NCBI GenBank assembly: GCA_029007415.1
Contig: JAQXHT010000030.1
Location: 1-16,277 of the forward strand
DNA length: 16,277 bases
Direction of reading: 5' to 3'
Source of the DNA: a bacterium
GTDB lineage: Bacteria > Bacillota_I > Bacilli_A > RF39 > UBA660
Shown here: positions 1 to 7,696 of the stretch, one piece after another
How the letters are laid out: every line of letters starts with the position of its first letter
How positions within the stretch are numbered: position 1 is the stretch's first letter
Program-made: the position numbers and the translations under genes
The notes under the pieces: generated by a model
What the model was told of the DNA's origin: nothing
Database searches by the model: none
Seen by the model: only the letters and a program-made list of their open reading frames with translations

Positions 1-189
1 CAATGCAGCTTTGTTTTCACTTGGAGTAAACATTATTTCATCATCATAACCTTTTATATCTGTAATTTTAGATACTTCATCTAATAGTTTTTTTAATTCA
101 ACTTGAAAAGTTTCTACATCACTATCACTCATACCAATACGTGCAAGATGAGCGATATGATTTACTTCTTCTTTTGTTAACTTATCCAT
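1..189 (-). CDS. gatC: Asp-tRNA(Asn)/Glu-tRNA(Gln) amidotransferase subunit C, 5' part
   Basis: This is the first 63 codons of GatC; the rest lies beyond the left edge. GatC is the small scaffold of the cytoplasmic GatCAB complex, which amidates Glu-tRNA(Gln) and/or Asp-tRNA(Asn). The visible protein begins MDKLTKEEVNHIAHLARIGM and continues through a helical stretch with ELKKLLDEVSKI to MFTPSEN, which follows the family pattern (an N-terminal VxxxAxLARL-like helix, then a DxxxxP-type segment). The ATG at 189 is preceded by AAAGGAA (199-205) at a 9-nt spacing, so the start is secure. The gene diverges from the lipoprotein gene at 309. By usual synteny gatA and gatB would follow outside the window; that is inference. 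It is a housekeeping gene and marks the border of the surface cluster. Confidence 0.93.
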   Translation of the reverse strand, partial: MDKLTKEEVNHIAHLARIGMSDSDVETFQVELKKLLDEVSKITDIKGYDDEIMFTPSENKAAL

Positions 190-213
190 TGGTCTCAATT
201 CCTTTCGCTTTTT

Positions 214-219
214 ATTATA
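214..219 (-). promoter_or_regulatory. Candidate -10 box for gatC
   Basis: On the minus strand an exact TATAAT lies 25 nt upstream of the gatC start. The region about 17 nt further upstream is only T-rich, with no good TTGACA match, so the -35 element is uncertain. The placement is reasonable for a short-leader housekeeping promoter. Confidence 0.45.
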
Positions 220-278
220 CAGTTTTTTACTAAAAAAGAAAAGAATTTGTTAAGTTTAAGATACTTATTTTAAAATAA

Positions 279-287
279 TGTTATAAT
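279..287 (+). promoter_or_regulatory. Candidate extended -10 promoter of the lipoprotein gene
   Basis: TG-T-TATAAT (279-287) is an exact extended -10 element on the plus strand. No convincing -35 is seen, which is tolerated for extended -10 promoters. The downstream leader is only about 20 nt and contains AGGAG (298-302), 6 nt before the ATG at 309. This element and the gatC -10 box form a divergent pair. Confidence 0.55.
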
Positions 288-308
288 TATGGAAGAAAGG
301 AGAAATTT

Positions 309-1007
309 ATGGCCAATAATAAAAAAATTAGTGCTGGGGTTATTGTTTTAATTATTGCTTTAGTATTACTTATAGCAGGATGTATATCTCTTTTAAGTAG
401 TAAGGAGAAAGAAACTAATAAGAATAATAAACCTGAAACTACTAAGAAAGAGGATACTACTACTAAAGTAGAACCACTTGATCTTAAAAAAGGATTAAAT
501 AATTCTAATAATACTTATAGTAATCCTTTAGATGCTACATCTTCTGCTTATGGTCTTTCAATGAAAGTTAATAGTGATAAAACAAGTGTTAGTTTAAGTA
601 TTGCTTGGGCTACTTTTGGACCTTTAGTAGGAATGACTGATAAGGAAAATGAGGTTAAGACTTATCAAATAACTGGTTTTACTAGTAAGGTTAAAAATGC
701 TTATGTTGGTAGTATTGGACAAGACATTACAGGAGTTACTTTATTCTTCTTAATGGAAGATTCTACTGTTAGTTATATGCCGATGTTTGTTTTGAGAAAA
801 GATGATTTAGGTAATATTAGAGAGAAAATGAATTATACTGATGATAACTTTACTGTTACTGGTCTATTACCTAAAGTAAAAGATGTAGTTAATTTATACA
901 CTGTTACTTCAACAAGTGGTGTTAGTAGTGCTAGTACAACTATCGGAGCTACTAAAGATGGCAGTTTTTATGATTTAGGTGAGCTATTTACTAACAAAGA
1001 TTTTTAA
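309..1007 (+). CDS. Predicted lipoprotein or membrane-anchored surface protein of unknown function
   Basis: The 232-residue product has a basic N-terminus, a hydrophobic segment (about residues 9-24) and a lipobox-like LIAGC with Cys25. It is therefore probably exported and lipid-modified by Lgt and Lsp; a plain N-terminal anchor is the alternative. A Lys/Thr/Glu/Asn-rich linker (about 31-58) leads to a region that looks folded (about 60-232). That region has alternating hydrophobic segments, few cysteines and no catalytic motif I recognise. I cannot assign a family. The start is supported by AGGAG at a 6-nt spacing, and the ORF ends directly at a hairpin terminator, so it is a single-gene unit. 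It is transcribed away from gatC and towards the polysaccharide cluster. A role in the envelope is inferred only from the anchor and linker. Confidence 0.8.
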   Translation: MANNKKISAGVIVLIIALVLLIAGCISLLSSKEKETNKNNKPETTKKEDTTTKVEPLDLKKGLNNSNNTYSNPLDATSSAYGLSMKVNSDKTSVSLSIAWATFGPLVGMTDKENEVKTYQITGFTSKVKNAYVGSIGQDITGVTLFFLMEDSTVSYMPMFVLRKDDLGNIREKMNYTDDNFTVTGLLPKVKDVVNLYTVTSTSGVSSASTTIGATKDGSFYDLGELFTNKDF

Positions 1008-1034
1008 AAAAAATGAGCTTCAACTCATTTTTTT
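1007..1034. terminator. Bidirectional rho-independent terminator
   Basis: A-run plus TGAG (to 1017), loop CTTCAA (1018-1023), then CTCA and seven T residues (1024-1034) form an 11-bp stem with a 6-nt loop. Both strands end in a T-run. It lies directly after the stop of the plus-strand lipoprotein gene and directly after the stop (1033-1035) of the minus-strand GtrA gene, so it can end both converging units. Confidence 0.85.
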
Positions 1035-1488
1035 ATTCTAAAAACATTTTTCTAGTTATAAAGTTAAATACCATTACAATAGCAGTTGCTATTATCTTAG
1101 AAAGTAAATAATATACACTAAACTTATCAACACAAATCCACATAATTAAATCATTTAATAGTAATCCAACTATGCTAAAGGAGATAAATTCAACGAATTG
1201 TTTCTTTTTACTCTTTTCACTATTAACATCAAATACCCATTTAACACTAGCAGTATAGTTATATATAACGGATATACAAAATGACAAGGTATTAGATAAT
1301 ATTACTGGTAGGTGAAAGAATTCTTTAAAAATATAAAGGAACCCAAAATCAATTACTGTTGCTATTACACCAACTATAACGAATTTAAATATTTGCACTA
1401 ATAATTTTTCTATTTTCTTACTTACTTTTATATGAAATAGTTTTAATACATTTTCTATTAATATTTCTATTTTATCTTTCTTATTCAT
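1033..1488 (-). CDS. GtrA-family membrane protein (putative polyprenyl-phosphate sugar flippase)
   Basis: The 151-residue product has a basic N-terminus (about 1-30) and four membrane segments (about 33-53, 62-83, 99-119 and 126-146). The family-type opening FKFVIVGVIATVIDFG sits at 35-49, and NYTASVKWVF lies at the end of the second helix, as is usual for GtrA. GtrA proteins are thought to move undecaprenyl-phosphate-linked sugars across the membrane after a GtrB-like enzyme makes them. The gene directly upstream encodes such an enzyme, with 1 nt between its stop and this ATG, which suggests translational coupling. This is the last gene of the cluster and ends at the bidirectional terminator. 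The family call is firm; the sugar carried is unknown. Confidence 0.88.
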   Translation of the reverse strand: MNKKDKIEILIENVLKLFHIKVSKKIEKLLVQIFKFVIVGVIATVIDFGFLYIFKEFFHLPVILSNTLSFCISVIYNYTASVKWVFDVNSEKSKKKQFVEFISFSIVGLLLNDLIMWICVDKFSVYYLLSKIIATAIVMVFNFITRKMFLE

Positions 1489-1489
1489 C

Positions 1490-2428
1490 TTACCACTTCT
1501 TTCTATTATTAATATTTATAAGGATAAGTTCAAATAACTGTCTATTTTTTTTAACTACTACTTCTAGAATAAGACCACAAGCAAACATAATAATAGCAAT
1601 CATTAACATGAACCCTGAAAATATTAAGGTTGGATATCTTGGTACTAATCCTGTCTTAAAGTATTCAGCAAAAACTGGTATACCAAAAGCTAAAGATATT
1701 ATTAAGAATAATAAACTTATTATACTAAAGAAGACAGTTGGTTTATATTCTTTAAATAATCTACCAATAGTTTTTAATACTCTGAAACCATCACGATAGG
1801 TATTAAGTTTAGAAACACTTCCTGCTGGTCTATCTCTATAACCTACTTTTACTTCTTTTAGTAAAAAGTTCTTATCAAGAGCATGTATAGTCATCTCTGT
1901 TTCTATTTCAAATCCTTTAGATAAAACTGGAAAAGTTTTTACAAAATCATAACTAAAAGCACGGTAACCGGTCATAATATCTCGAACATTACTTTCAAAT
2001 AGGAAGTTAATTAATCCTCTTACTAATCTATTACCAAAATTATGAAAAGGTCTTTTATTTTCTGTAAAATATGTTGATGATAATCTATCACCTATTACCA
2101 TATCAGCTTTTTTATCAAGAATTAAATCACACATTTCTTTAGCATTAGAAGCAGGATATGTATCATCTCCATCAATCATTAAGTAACAATCTGCATCTAT
2201 ATCTTTAAACATACTTCTAATAACATTACCTTTTCCTTGACGATATTCGTATCTTACAATTGCTCCTGCTTTTCTTGCTATCTCATCAGTATGATCAGTT
2301 GAATTATTATCATAAACATATATATCTGCATTTGGTAAAGCTTTCTTATAATCTTCTACTACTTTTTTTATTGTTTTTGCTTCATTATAACAAGGAATTA
2401 AAACAGCTATTTTAGCATTATTTTTCAT
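1490..2428 (-). CDS. Polyprenyl-phosphate glycosyltransferase, GT2 DPM1/GtrB-like, with two C-terminal membrane helices
   Basis: This GT2 enzyme probably transfers a sugar from a nucleotide donor to a polyprenyl phosphate at the inner membrane face. Counting from the ATG at 2443, it shows LIPCYNEAKTI (15-25), DNNSTDHTDE (45-54), the metal-binding DGDD (91-94), GDR (118-120) and TGYRAFS (158-164). Two hydrophobic helices follow (about 236-258 and 271-296), as in GtrB-like proteins. I chose ATG 2428 (312 residues) because GGAG lies 9 nt upstream of it. In-frame ATGs at 2443 and 2437 have weaker sites and would add five or three residues. The donor is unknown. The usual DAD of the family is DGD here. 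The start region overlaps the end of a decayed upstream reading frame (stop at 2418-2420), which suggests it was once coupled to an intact gene. It forms a pair with the GtrA gene that follows. Confidence 0.9.
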   Translation of the reverse strand: MKNNAKIAVLIPCYNEAKTIKKVVEDYKKALPNADIYVYDNNSTDHTDEIARKAGAIVRYEYRQGKGNVIRSMFKDIDADCYLMIDGDDTYPASNAKEMCDLILDKKADMVIGDRLSSTYFTENKRPFHNFGNRLVRGLINFLFESNVRDIMTGYRAFSYDFVKTFPVLSKGFEIETEMTIHALDKNFLLKEVKVGYRDRPAGSVSKLNTYRDGFRVLKTIGRLFKEYKPTVFFSIISLLFLIISLAFGIPVFAEYFKTGLVPRYPTLIFSGFMLMIAIIMFACGLILEVVVKKNRQLFELILININNRKKW

Positions 2429-2735
2429 CTTTCTCATCTCCATTTATAAGTATTACCTTATATTCTTTATCATTCTTTTCTATTTTATATAACTGATGTT
2501 CTTTTACTTCAGTTTTGAAAACAAACTAATATTTTTCATTAAACTTATCATTTATAGCAGCTATATATAGGTAGTCATAATCTTTAATTTTATCTTTGAT
2601 AAAATTATAGTATTTTCTATAATCTGTATCATCATCTGTTGGCCAATTAAAATCTTTCATATTAGTAATTATTGGATTAGCATAATATTTAACAAAATAT
2701 TGATATTCTCCTTGTGTATCTTCTGCTATTGTGAA
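2418..2735 (-). pseudogene. Remnant of the C-terminal tail of a membrane glycosyltransferase-like protein
   Basis: Between the GT-C-like gene and the GtrB-like gene, one minus-strand frame reads as plausible protein. From 2735 it gives 69 codons, including FTIAEDTQGEYQYF, DFNWPTDDD and DYDYLYIAAIND, then a TAG at 2526-2528. After the stop the same frame continues for 35 codons, including KEHQLYKIEKND, to a TAA at 2418-2420. The whole stretch is open apart from that one stop. It lies one frame off the end of the 499-residue gene, whose TAG is at 2726-2728, and has no start of its own beyond an internal ATG (2660). A pattern like YDYLYI...LYKI resembles the soluble tails that follow the last helix of Bacillota polytopic glycosyltransferase-like proteins. 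That resemblance is from memory and not searched. It is either the leftover of a deleted gene or the frameshifted end of its neighbour. Its stop overlaps the next gene's ATG by 11 nt, as an intact operon gene would. Confidence 0.65.
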
Positions 2736-4225
2736 CTATTTATTTTCTTATGTTTTATAGAAAATTTATCTATACAATATGTAATAACAATAATGAATAA
2801 TGGTATATAGTTATATAAATATCTTGATCTATTTTCCCAAAACAGTAAGAATACAAAGAGAAAACTAATTGCTAATTGAATAGTAAAGAGTTCATCAGTA
2901 TTATTTTTTAAACTATATATAAATGAATAAACTAATAGTATTATAAATACATACTGAACAGCACTACAAAAGTATATTAAAATATGATTATCATCTTTAC
3001 CAATCATATATTTTTGATATTCTTTGGTATTATATTTATCTTTCCAACCAAGTTTAGTAGTTACATAAAAGCTTCCATCACCCCAAGCATTTACTGCTTT
3101 TTTAGATAAGAAAGTTAAATAGTTAACTATACCGTATTTATTTAATCTTCTTTTTATTTCTTTGATATTATATTCCTCTGCTTTTTTAGAATTAGTAAAA
3201 CTTTCTGTAACAGTATAATCATCTCCATTATAACCACCATAAGAATTTCTAAATTCTATCTTTTTACTAGGATTTTCCATTCCCATCATAATCCAGTGGG
3301 TATAAGGAACACTTCCATAATTGTTATATTTAACAGAGAATATATCTTTAGTAAAAATATAGTGATTATATATTTTACCAAGTGATAAGAAGATAGAAAA
3401 GAATATAAGTAAAAATACAAGTTTCTTTTTATTTATTCCTTTAAATAGAAGTGCTACTATTATACTAATTGGAATAAATATAGTAGTCATCTTCATCTTA
3501 CAACCGATAAAGGAAAAAATAGCAAATAGTATATAAGAGATAATCCGTTTATATTTTTTATCACTTTCAAAATAAAGGGAAATATAAAGTAATAATGGTC
3601 CAAATAAAATAGAAAGTGTATCTGAATAAAATACGGGAATATACAAGTAAAATGGAACATATAGGATAAATAGTAGCAAGGAAAAGGCTGCTTTTTTAAT
3701 ACCAAACTTATTTTTAACATATAAGAAGGTAAATATAACTGTTAATATTAGGAAAAAGAAATTTGCTAACTTAGTTGATAAAAAGTATTGCTGAAATCCT
3801 AATAAGTTATCTATTTTATTTACCCCAACTAACGCCATAAAAATGGGAATATTATTAGGAAAATATTGAAAATAACCAGGTACTCCAGCATTTCTTAATT
3901 TACATAAATTTTCTACATAACATTTTGCTTGCCCAAATACTATCTCATAGTCCCACCCTAAGGGTACATCAAAGTTAAAAACTATAAATAGGGACAAGGA
4001 AATAAGTAATAAGATAGGTATAATAATAAATAGTATATTATTTTTTCTTTTCTTAACAAAATTATAATATGCTATTAGCATAGCTAATAAGGGAATACTT
4101 AGTAAAACAAATATATAACTTTTTATATTATAAATTGTGGAAATTTCCCTAAATGGTATATTTATTAATAGGAAACAAAATATTAATCCAAATACTATAT
4201 AAAATAATTTAATTAACTTATTCAT
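2726..4225 (-). CDS. Polytopic membrane protein, GT-C-like glycosyltransferase (putative)
   Basis: The 499-residue integral membrane protein has about a dozen hydrophobic segments. After the third helix comes a non-cytoplasmic loop with acidic residues (FNFDVPLGWDYEIVFG, residues 83-98, with D86, D92 and E94), followed by YFPNNIPIF (121-129). GT-C enzymes carry a catalytic Asp or Glu in the first external loop, and the (Y)PNN motif is common in this class, so use of a polyprenyl-phosphate sugar outside the membrane is likely. A second large loop lies around residues 300-390, and the protein ends in ENRSRYLYNYIPLF plus a basic tail. The start codon overlaps the stop of the upstream gene by 8 nt. 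The last few residues may be abnormal, because a decayed reading frame of tail-like sequence begins in the neighbouring frame right at the stop. Substrate and linkage are unknown. Confidence 0.75.
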   Translation of the reverse strand: MNKLIKLFYIVFGLIFCFLLINIPFREISTIYNIKSYIFVLLSIPLLAMLIAYYNFVKKRKNNILFIIIPILLLISLSLFIVFNFDVPLGWDYEIVFGQAKCYVENLCKLRNAGVPGYFQYFPNNIPIFMALVGVNKIDNLLGFQQYFLSTKLANFFFLILTVIFTFLYVKNKFGIKKAAFSLLLFILYVPFYLYIPVFYSDTLSILFGPLLLYISLYFESDKKYKRIISYILFAIFSFIGCKMKMTTIFIPISIIVALLFKGINKKKLVFLLIFFSIFLSLGKIYNHYIFTKDIFSVKYNNYGSVPYTHWIMMGMENPSKKIEFRNSYGGYNGDDYTVTESFTNSKKAEEYNIKEIKRRLNKYGIVNYLTFLSKKAVNAWGDGSFYVTTKLGWKDKYNTKEYQKYMIGKDDNHILIYFCSAVQYVFIILLVYSFIYSLKNNTDELFTIQLAISFLFVFLLFWENRSRYLYNYIPLFIIVITYCIDKFSIKHKKINSSQ

Positions 4226-5783
4226 AATCCAACTCTACCTTTTGTGGTATTTCATAATACTTTTTGATCCAAACTTTAGTATATTCAAACCCTTCTATAT
4301 AAGGTGGATCAATAGCATAAAACATGTTATTAAATTTTTTTAGTTTTATTTCTTTAATATTTTTACCACTTTTAATTTTTTTACTAGAACTTAAAAGTAC
4401 TTTATCATTATAATCATTAACTTTCTTATTATTGTAATATCCAAGAGTTATAGAAGTATAATTAGTAACCGAATAGATAAGTACTGCTACTATAACAGTA
4501 TTAAGTAGAAAAGGTAGTTTTACTTTTTCAAAATATGTAAAGATAATTTTTACTATTATTATAAACATAACTAATTGGAAACCAATTACTGATCTTTCTG
4601 GAAAATATGAAGAAATAAGCATTGGTGTTATATAAGCAAAAGCTGATAATGATAATTTACTATAGAAGTCATCTTTCTTTCCAAAATAAATAACAAAGGA
4701 AGAAATAATCAACAGTAGTTGTAACATTAAAACTACTATAACTAAGTATTTAAGATTATTATTAAATAAGGAAGTAAAGTAAGTAAAATAGTTATAATTT
4801 TTAATAAATAAACTAAAGATAATTATTACTATATTTGATAAGGTTGATAACATAATTAAATACTTTAATATCTTATTTTTTACATTTTTAATATTTTTAA
4901 TATTAGTAATAGAAACTATTGCTAGAGCAAAAAAGAAAAGTAAGAAAAACTGATTATTATATTCACTAAAAACACCTGTTATTGTATTTGGTATAGTAAC
5001 TAATAATTTTCTAAATATACTTAAGTCATAGAACTCTGGCGAATAAGCTTTTCTAGCATTATTACCTGGACAAAATAGTAATAAGGAAAAACCAATTAGA
5101 GCAATTATAAATCTACTAATACTAATTTTTTTAATCTTTTTATTCTTAACTTTTTCTTCAATTAAAGTTAATATTAAATAAAAGAGTAACATAGCTGAAG
5201 TTTGTTCATGGGAAAAGGCTGTTAAAAACACAAGAAGAAACTGAAGGAAATAAATAAATTTATTATTGTATTTTTCTTGTCGCATAAAAACTACTAAAGC
5301 TAGAAAATAAAGGGTTGGAAATACATAATTAACGGAGGCGGAAATCCAAAAGAAACTATCTCTGAGATTCATTAAATCTAGTATTCCGTATAATGAAACA
5401 GTAAATATAGCTATCTTATAATCTTCTATCTTAGAGTTTTCTTTAGCTATTTTATATATTAAATAAAATATTAATGTTACTACTATACTTTGAACTAACC
5501 TATAAAGGGGAAGCCCTAATCTTAATAAACTACATTCAACAAAGAAGCTAGTAACTCTCCCACCCCAATGTAAGTAATGTAACCATAAAAATCTTAAAAT
5601 ATCACTTATTCCATAGTGTAGTCCTTCGTTTCCAATATCTACAGCATAAGACAAACTAGCATAACCATAATCATCATGATAAAGATACAAGAATTGATAC
5701 TGAAGTAAAAGGAGAAGAAAAAAGATAAGAAATATCAATAGAACTCTCTTCTTTTTAATAAAACTACTTATCTTTTCCATCAT
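4218..5783 (-). CDS. Polytopic membrane protein, DUF6056-like (putative glycosyltransferase)
   Basis: The 521-residue product has many membrane helices and a soluble C-terminal stretch of about 85 residues. The first external loop carries HDDYGYA (36-42) and HWGGR (72-76). FWISASVNYVFP (145-156) and SHEQTSA (191-197) follow. This set (a DD pair, W-x-GR, W...NY, HE) fits my memory of the DUF6056 family, whose layout is GT-C-like; the match was not searched. A role in adding sugars outside the membrane is inferred from the fold and from the GtrB/GtrA genes in the operon. It starts ATGATG (5783 or 5780) behind GGAG and overlaps the end of the GT2 fusion gene by 20 nt. Its stop overlaps the next gene by 8 nt. 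Confidence 0.75.
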   Translation of the reverse strand: MMEKISSFIKKKRVLLIFLIFFLLLLLQYQFLYLYHDDYGYASLSYAVDIGNEGLHYGISDILRFLWLHYLHWGGRVTSFFVECSLLRLGLPLYRLVQSIVVTLIFYLIYKIAKENSKIEDYKIAIFTVSLYGILDLMNLRDSFFWISASVNYVFPTLYFLALVVFMRQEKYNNKFIYFLQFLLVFLTAFSHEQTSAMLLFYLILTLIEEKVKNKKIKKISISRFIIALIGFSLLLFCPGNNARKAYSPEFYDLSIFRKLLVTIPNTITGVFSEYNNQFFLLFFFALAIVSITNIKNIKNVKNKILKYLIMLSTLSNIVIIIFSLFIKNYNYFTYFTSLFNNNLKYLVIVVLMLQLLLIISSFVIYFGKKDDFYSKLSLSAFAYITPMLISSYFPERSVIGFQLVMFIIIVKIIFTYFEKVKLPFLLNTVIVAVLIYSVTNYTSITLGYYNNKKVNDYNDKVLLSSSKKIKSGKNIKEIKLKKFNNMFYAIDPPYIEGFEYTKVWIKKYYEIPQKVELDYE

Positions 5784-7695
5784 CTAAACTCCATACCCTT
5801 CTTAAAAACTTATATCGTTTATTTATCTCACTCTTTTGTTTTTTATCAAATTTATACATTTTGTCTATTTCATTATGTACCAACTTTATTTCATCAAAGT
5901 GTTTTTGTTTTTTAGTTAAAGACGTAACGTTTGAACCATGTACTCTATAGTAATTAAATGTCTTATCTACATAAGATATTTTACCATCATTCATTACTTT
6001 AACATAAAATAACCAGTCCCCACATTGTCTATATTTACCTGCTAATTTAAAGTATTTAGAATAATTATTGTTTTTAAAGATAACAGATGAAACATTAGCA
6101 ATGGTACAGTTTAAGAAGGAATAATCATTTATTTCTTTAGAGCCTTCATTTACAAAATCACTATCCCAATGACCTGTTTGCATTATATCTATTTCTTGTT
6201 TTATACTTTTTAAAATTACATTACCCATCTTATCAATAAAAGCTGTATCACAATAAGAAATTACAATATCATTATCGTTTTTAATTGGTTTAAGTACTGT
6301 TTTTAAAAACTTATTATCACAATAATCATCAGCTTCAGCAATCCAAACATAATCACCTGTTGCTTCCTTAAATCCTTTTTCCCATTGTTTAAAAGCAGTA
6401 CCACTATTGGTTTCATTATAAACTTTTTTAATATTTATATATTCTTTAGTTTTTTCTACTATTTCATCAATTAACTCTCTACTGTTATCCTTAGAACAAT
6501 CATCTAAAATAATAAGTTCTGATATTTTTTCTCTTTGATATAATATACTATAAATTCTTTGATATAAAAATTTTTCATAATTATAGTTTGGTACTACTAC
6601 GGAAAGCTTAAACTCTCCTTCTTTCATTTCACTTTGTTTCTTAGCCATGAAAACAATATCATCAATGGTAATATTCTCTTTAATAACAGATTTATTAACG
6701 TTTTTACTATACCATTTATAAAAGGAGATAAGAAGATTAGCTAATGTATAGTGTTTCTCACAAGTTAGTTTTAATAGTGATCTATAATATACCTTATGCT
6801 TTTTACCTTGAGCAGCAAGAAAGTTCCACCATAAATGATTTTGTCTTATTTCATACTTTAAACTTAGTTCATTAAATCTTTTCAAGAATTGTTTTCTTTT
6901 CTTAGAATCATTTTCTTTAGGAATAACATAAATTAAGAACATAATAATTTGATTATAAATAATAGCATCCCAATACTTCTTATTCTTTTGATTTCTAGGT
7001 ATTCTTGCTTCTAGGGCATCTAAAGCTTTAAAAATATCAAATCTTTTATTACTTAAAGTAGCATTTTGAACAGAAGACTTTCTTTGAATATAATTATAGT
7101 ATGTTGAAGTATTATAAGCAATTTTTGAAGATGTTACTAATATTGCTAAAACAGTAGGAATATCTTCATTCATTGTTCCTTCTAAAAATTTATATTTAAG
7201 TAATTGGTCTTTGTTAAAAATTTTATTACATGGACTTGCTGCTAATCCATTATTTATAAAACTATATTTATCTGTTGGTTTTATACAAGCTACACTTCTA
7301 GTATCCGTACCTTCAACATTATCATAGCGTACAAATATATCACAAACTACAACATCAGCTTTTTCTTTTTTCATTTGTTTTAACATTGTTTCATAGAAGT
7401 TTAACTCAATATAATCGTCACTATCTATAAATGATATATATTGATTACTAGCTATTTCTACTGCTCTATTTCTAGAATAACCTGCTCCACTATTTTTTTC
7501 ATTTTTCAAAGCTTTTATATTATCATATTTTTTTTCATATTGTTTTATTATCTTCCAAGTATTATCAGTTGAAGAATCATCAACCAAAATAATTTCTAAA
7601 TTCTTATAAGTTTGATTTATAATAGATTGAACACAACTATCTAAATATTTTTCTACATTGTAACATGGAATAATTACTGTAATACCATCTTTCAT
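5764..7695 (-). CDS. Bifunctional-type glycosyltransferase with two GT2 domains
   Basis: The 643-residue cytoplasmic protein has two GT-A domains. Domain 1 (about 1-215) has VIIPCYNVEKYLDSC (7-21), LVDDSSTDNT (37-46), the metal site DSDD (91-94) and NEDIPT (176-181). A linker of about 140 residues rich in basic and aromatic residues follows. Domain 2 (about 363-600) has LSVVVPNYNYEKFL (364-377), LDDCSKDNS (397-405), EADD (454-457), CGDW (558-561) and YYRVHGSN (582-589). Both domains look intact, so the protein may add two successive sugars to the growing glycan, as dual-domain polymerising enzymes do. The acceptor and donors are unknown. The start lies 1 nt after the stop of the upstream gene, with AGGAGG inside that gene's end. 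The next gene overlaps it. Two fused transferases rather than a duplication: the domains differ in their active-site motifs. Confidence 0.9.
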   Translation of the reverse strand: MKDGITVIIPCYNVEKYLDSCVQSIINQTYKNLEIILVDDSSTDNTWKIIKQYEKKYDNIKALKNEKNSGAGYSRNRAVEIASNQYISFIDSDDYIELNFYETMLKQMKKEKADVVVCDIFVRYDNVEGTDTRSVACIKPTDKYSFINNGLAASPCNKIFNKDQLLKYKFLEGTMNEDIPTVLAILVTSSKIAYNTSTYYNYIQRKSSVQNATLSNKRFDIFKALDALEARIPRNQKNKKYWDAIIYNQIIMFLIYVIPKENDSKKRKQFLKRFNELSLKYEIRQNHLWWNFLAAQGKKHKVYYRSLLKLTCEKHYTLANLLISFYKWYSKNVNKSVIKENITIDDIVFMAKKQSEMKEGEFKLSVVVPNYNYEKFLYQRIYSILYQREKISELIILDDCSKDNSRELIDEIVEKTKEYINIKKVYNETNSGTAFKQWEKGFKEATGDYVWIAEADDYCDNKFLKTVLKPIKNDNDIVISYCDTAFIDKMGNVILKSIKQEIDIMQTGHWDSDFVNEGSKEINDYSFLNCTIANVSSVIFKNNNYSKYFKLAGKYRQCGDWLFYVKVMNDGKISYVDKTFNYYRVHGSNVTSLTKKQKHFDEIKLVHNEIDKMYKFDKKQKSEINKRYKFLRRVWSLDDGKDK

Positions 7696-7696
7696 A

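Noticed and set aside
1608..1799. 63-codon plus-strand ORF
   Set aside because: It lies wholly antisense to the GtrB-like GT2 gene, has no ribosome site, and its composition mirrors the opposite strand.
3493..3720. 75-codon minus-strand ORF
   Set aside because: It is a shifted frame inside the GT-C-like membrane protein gene, whose own frame is clearly coding.
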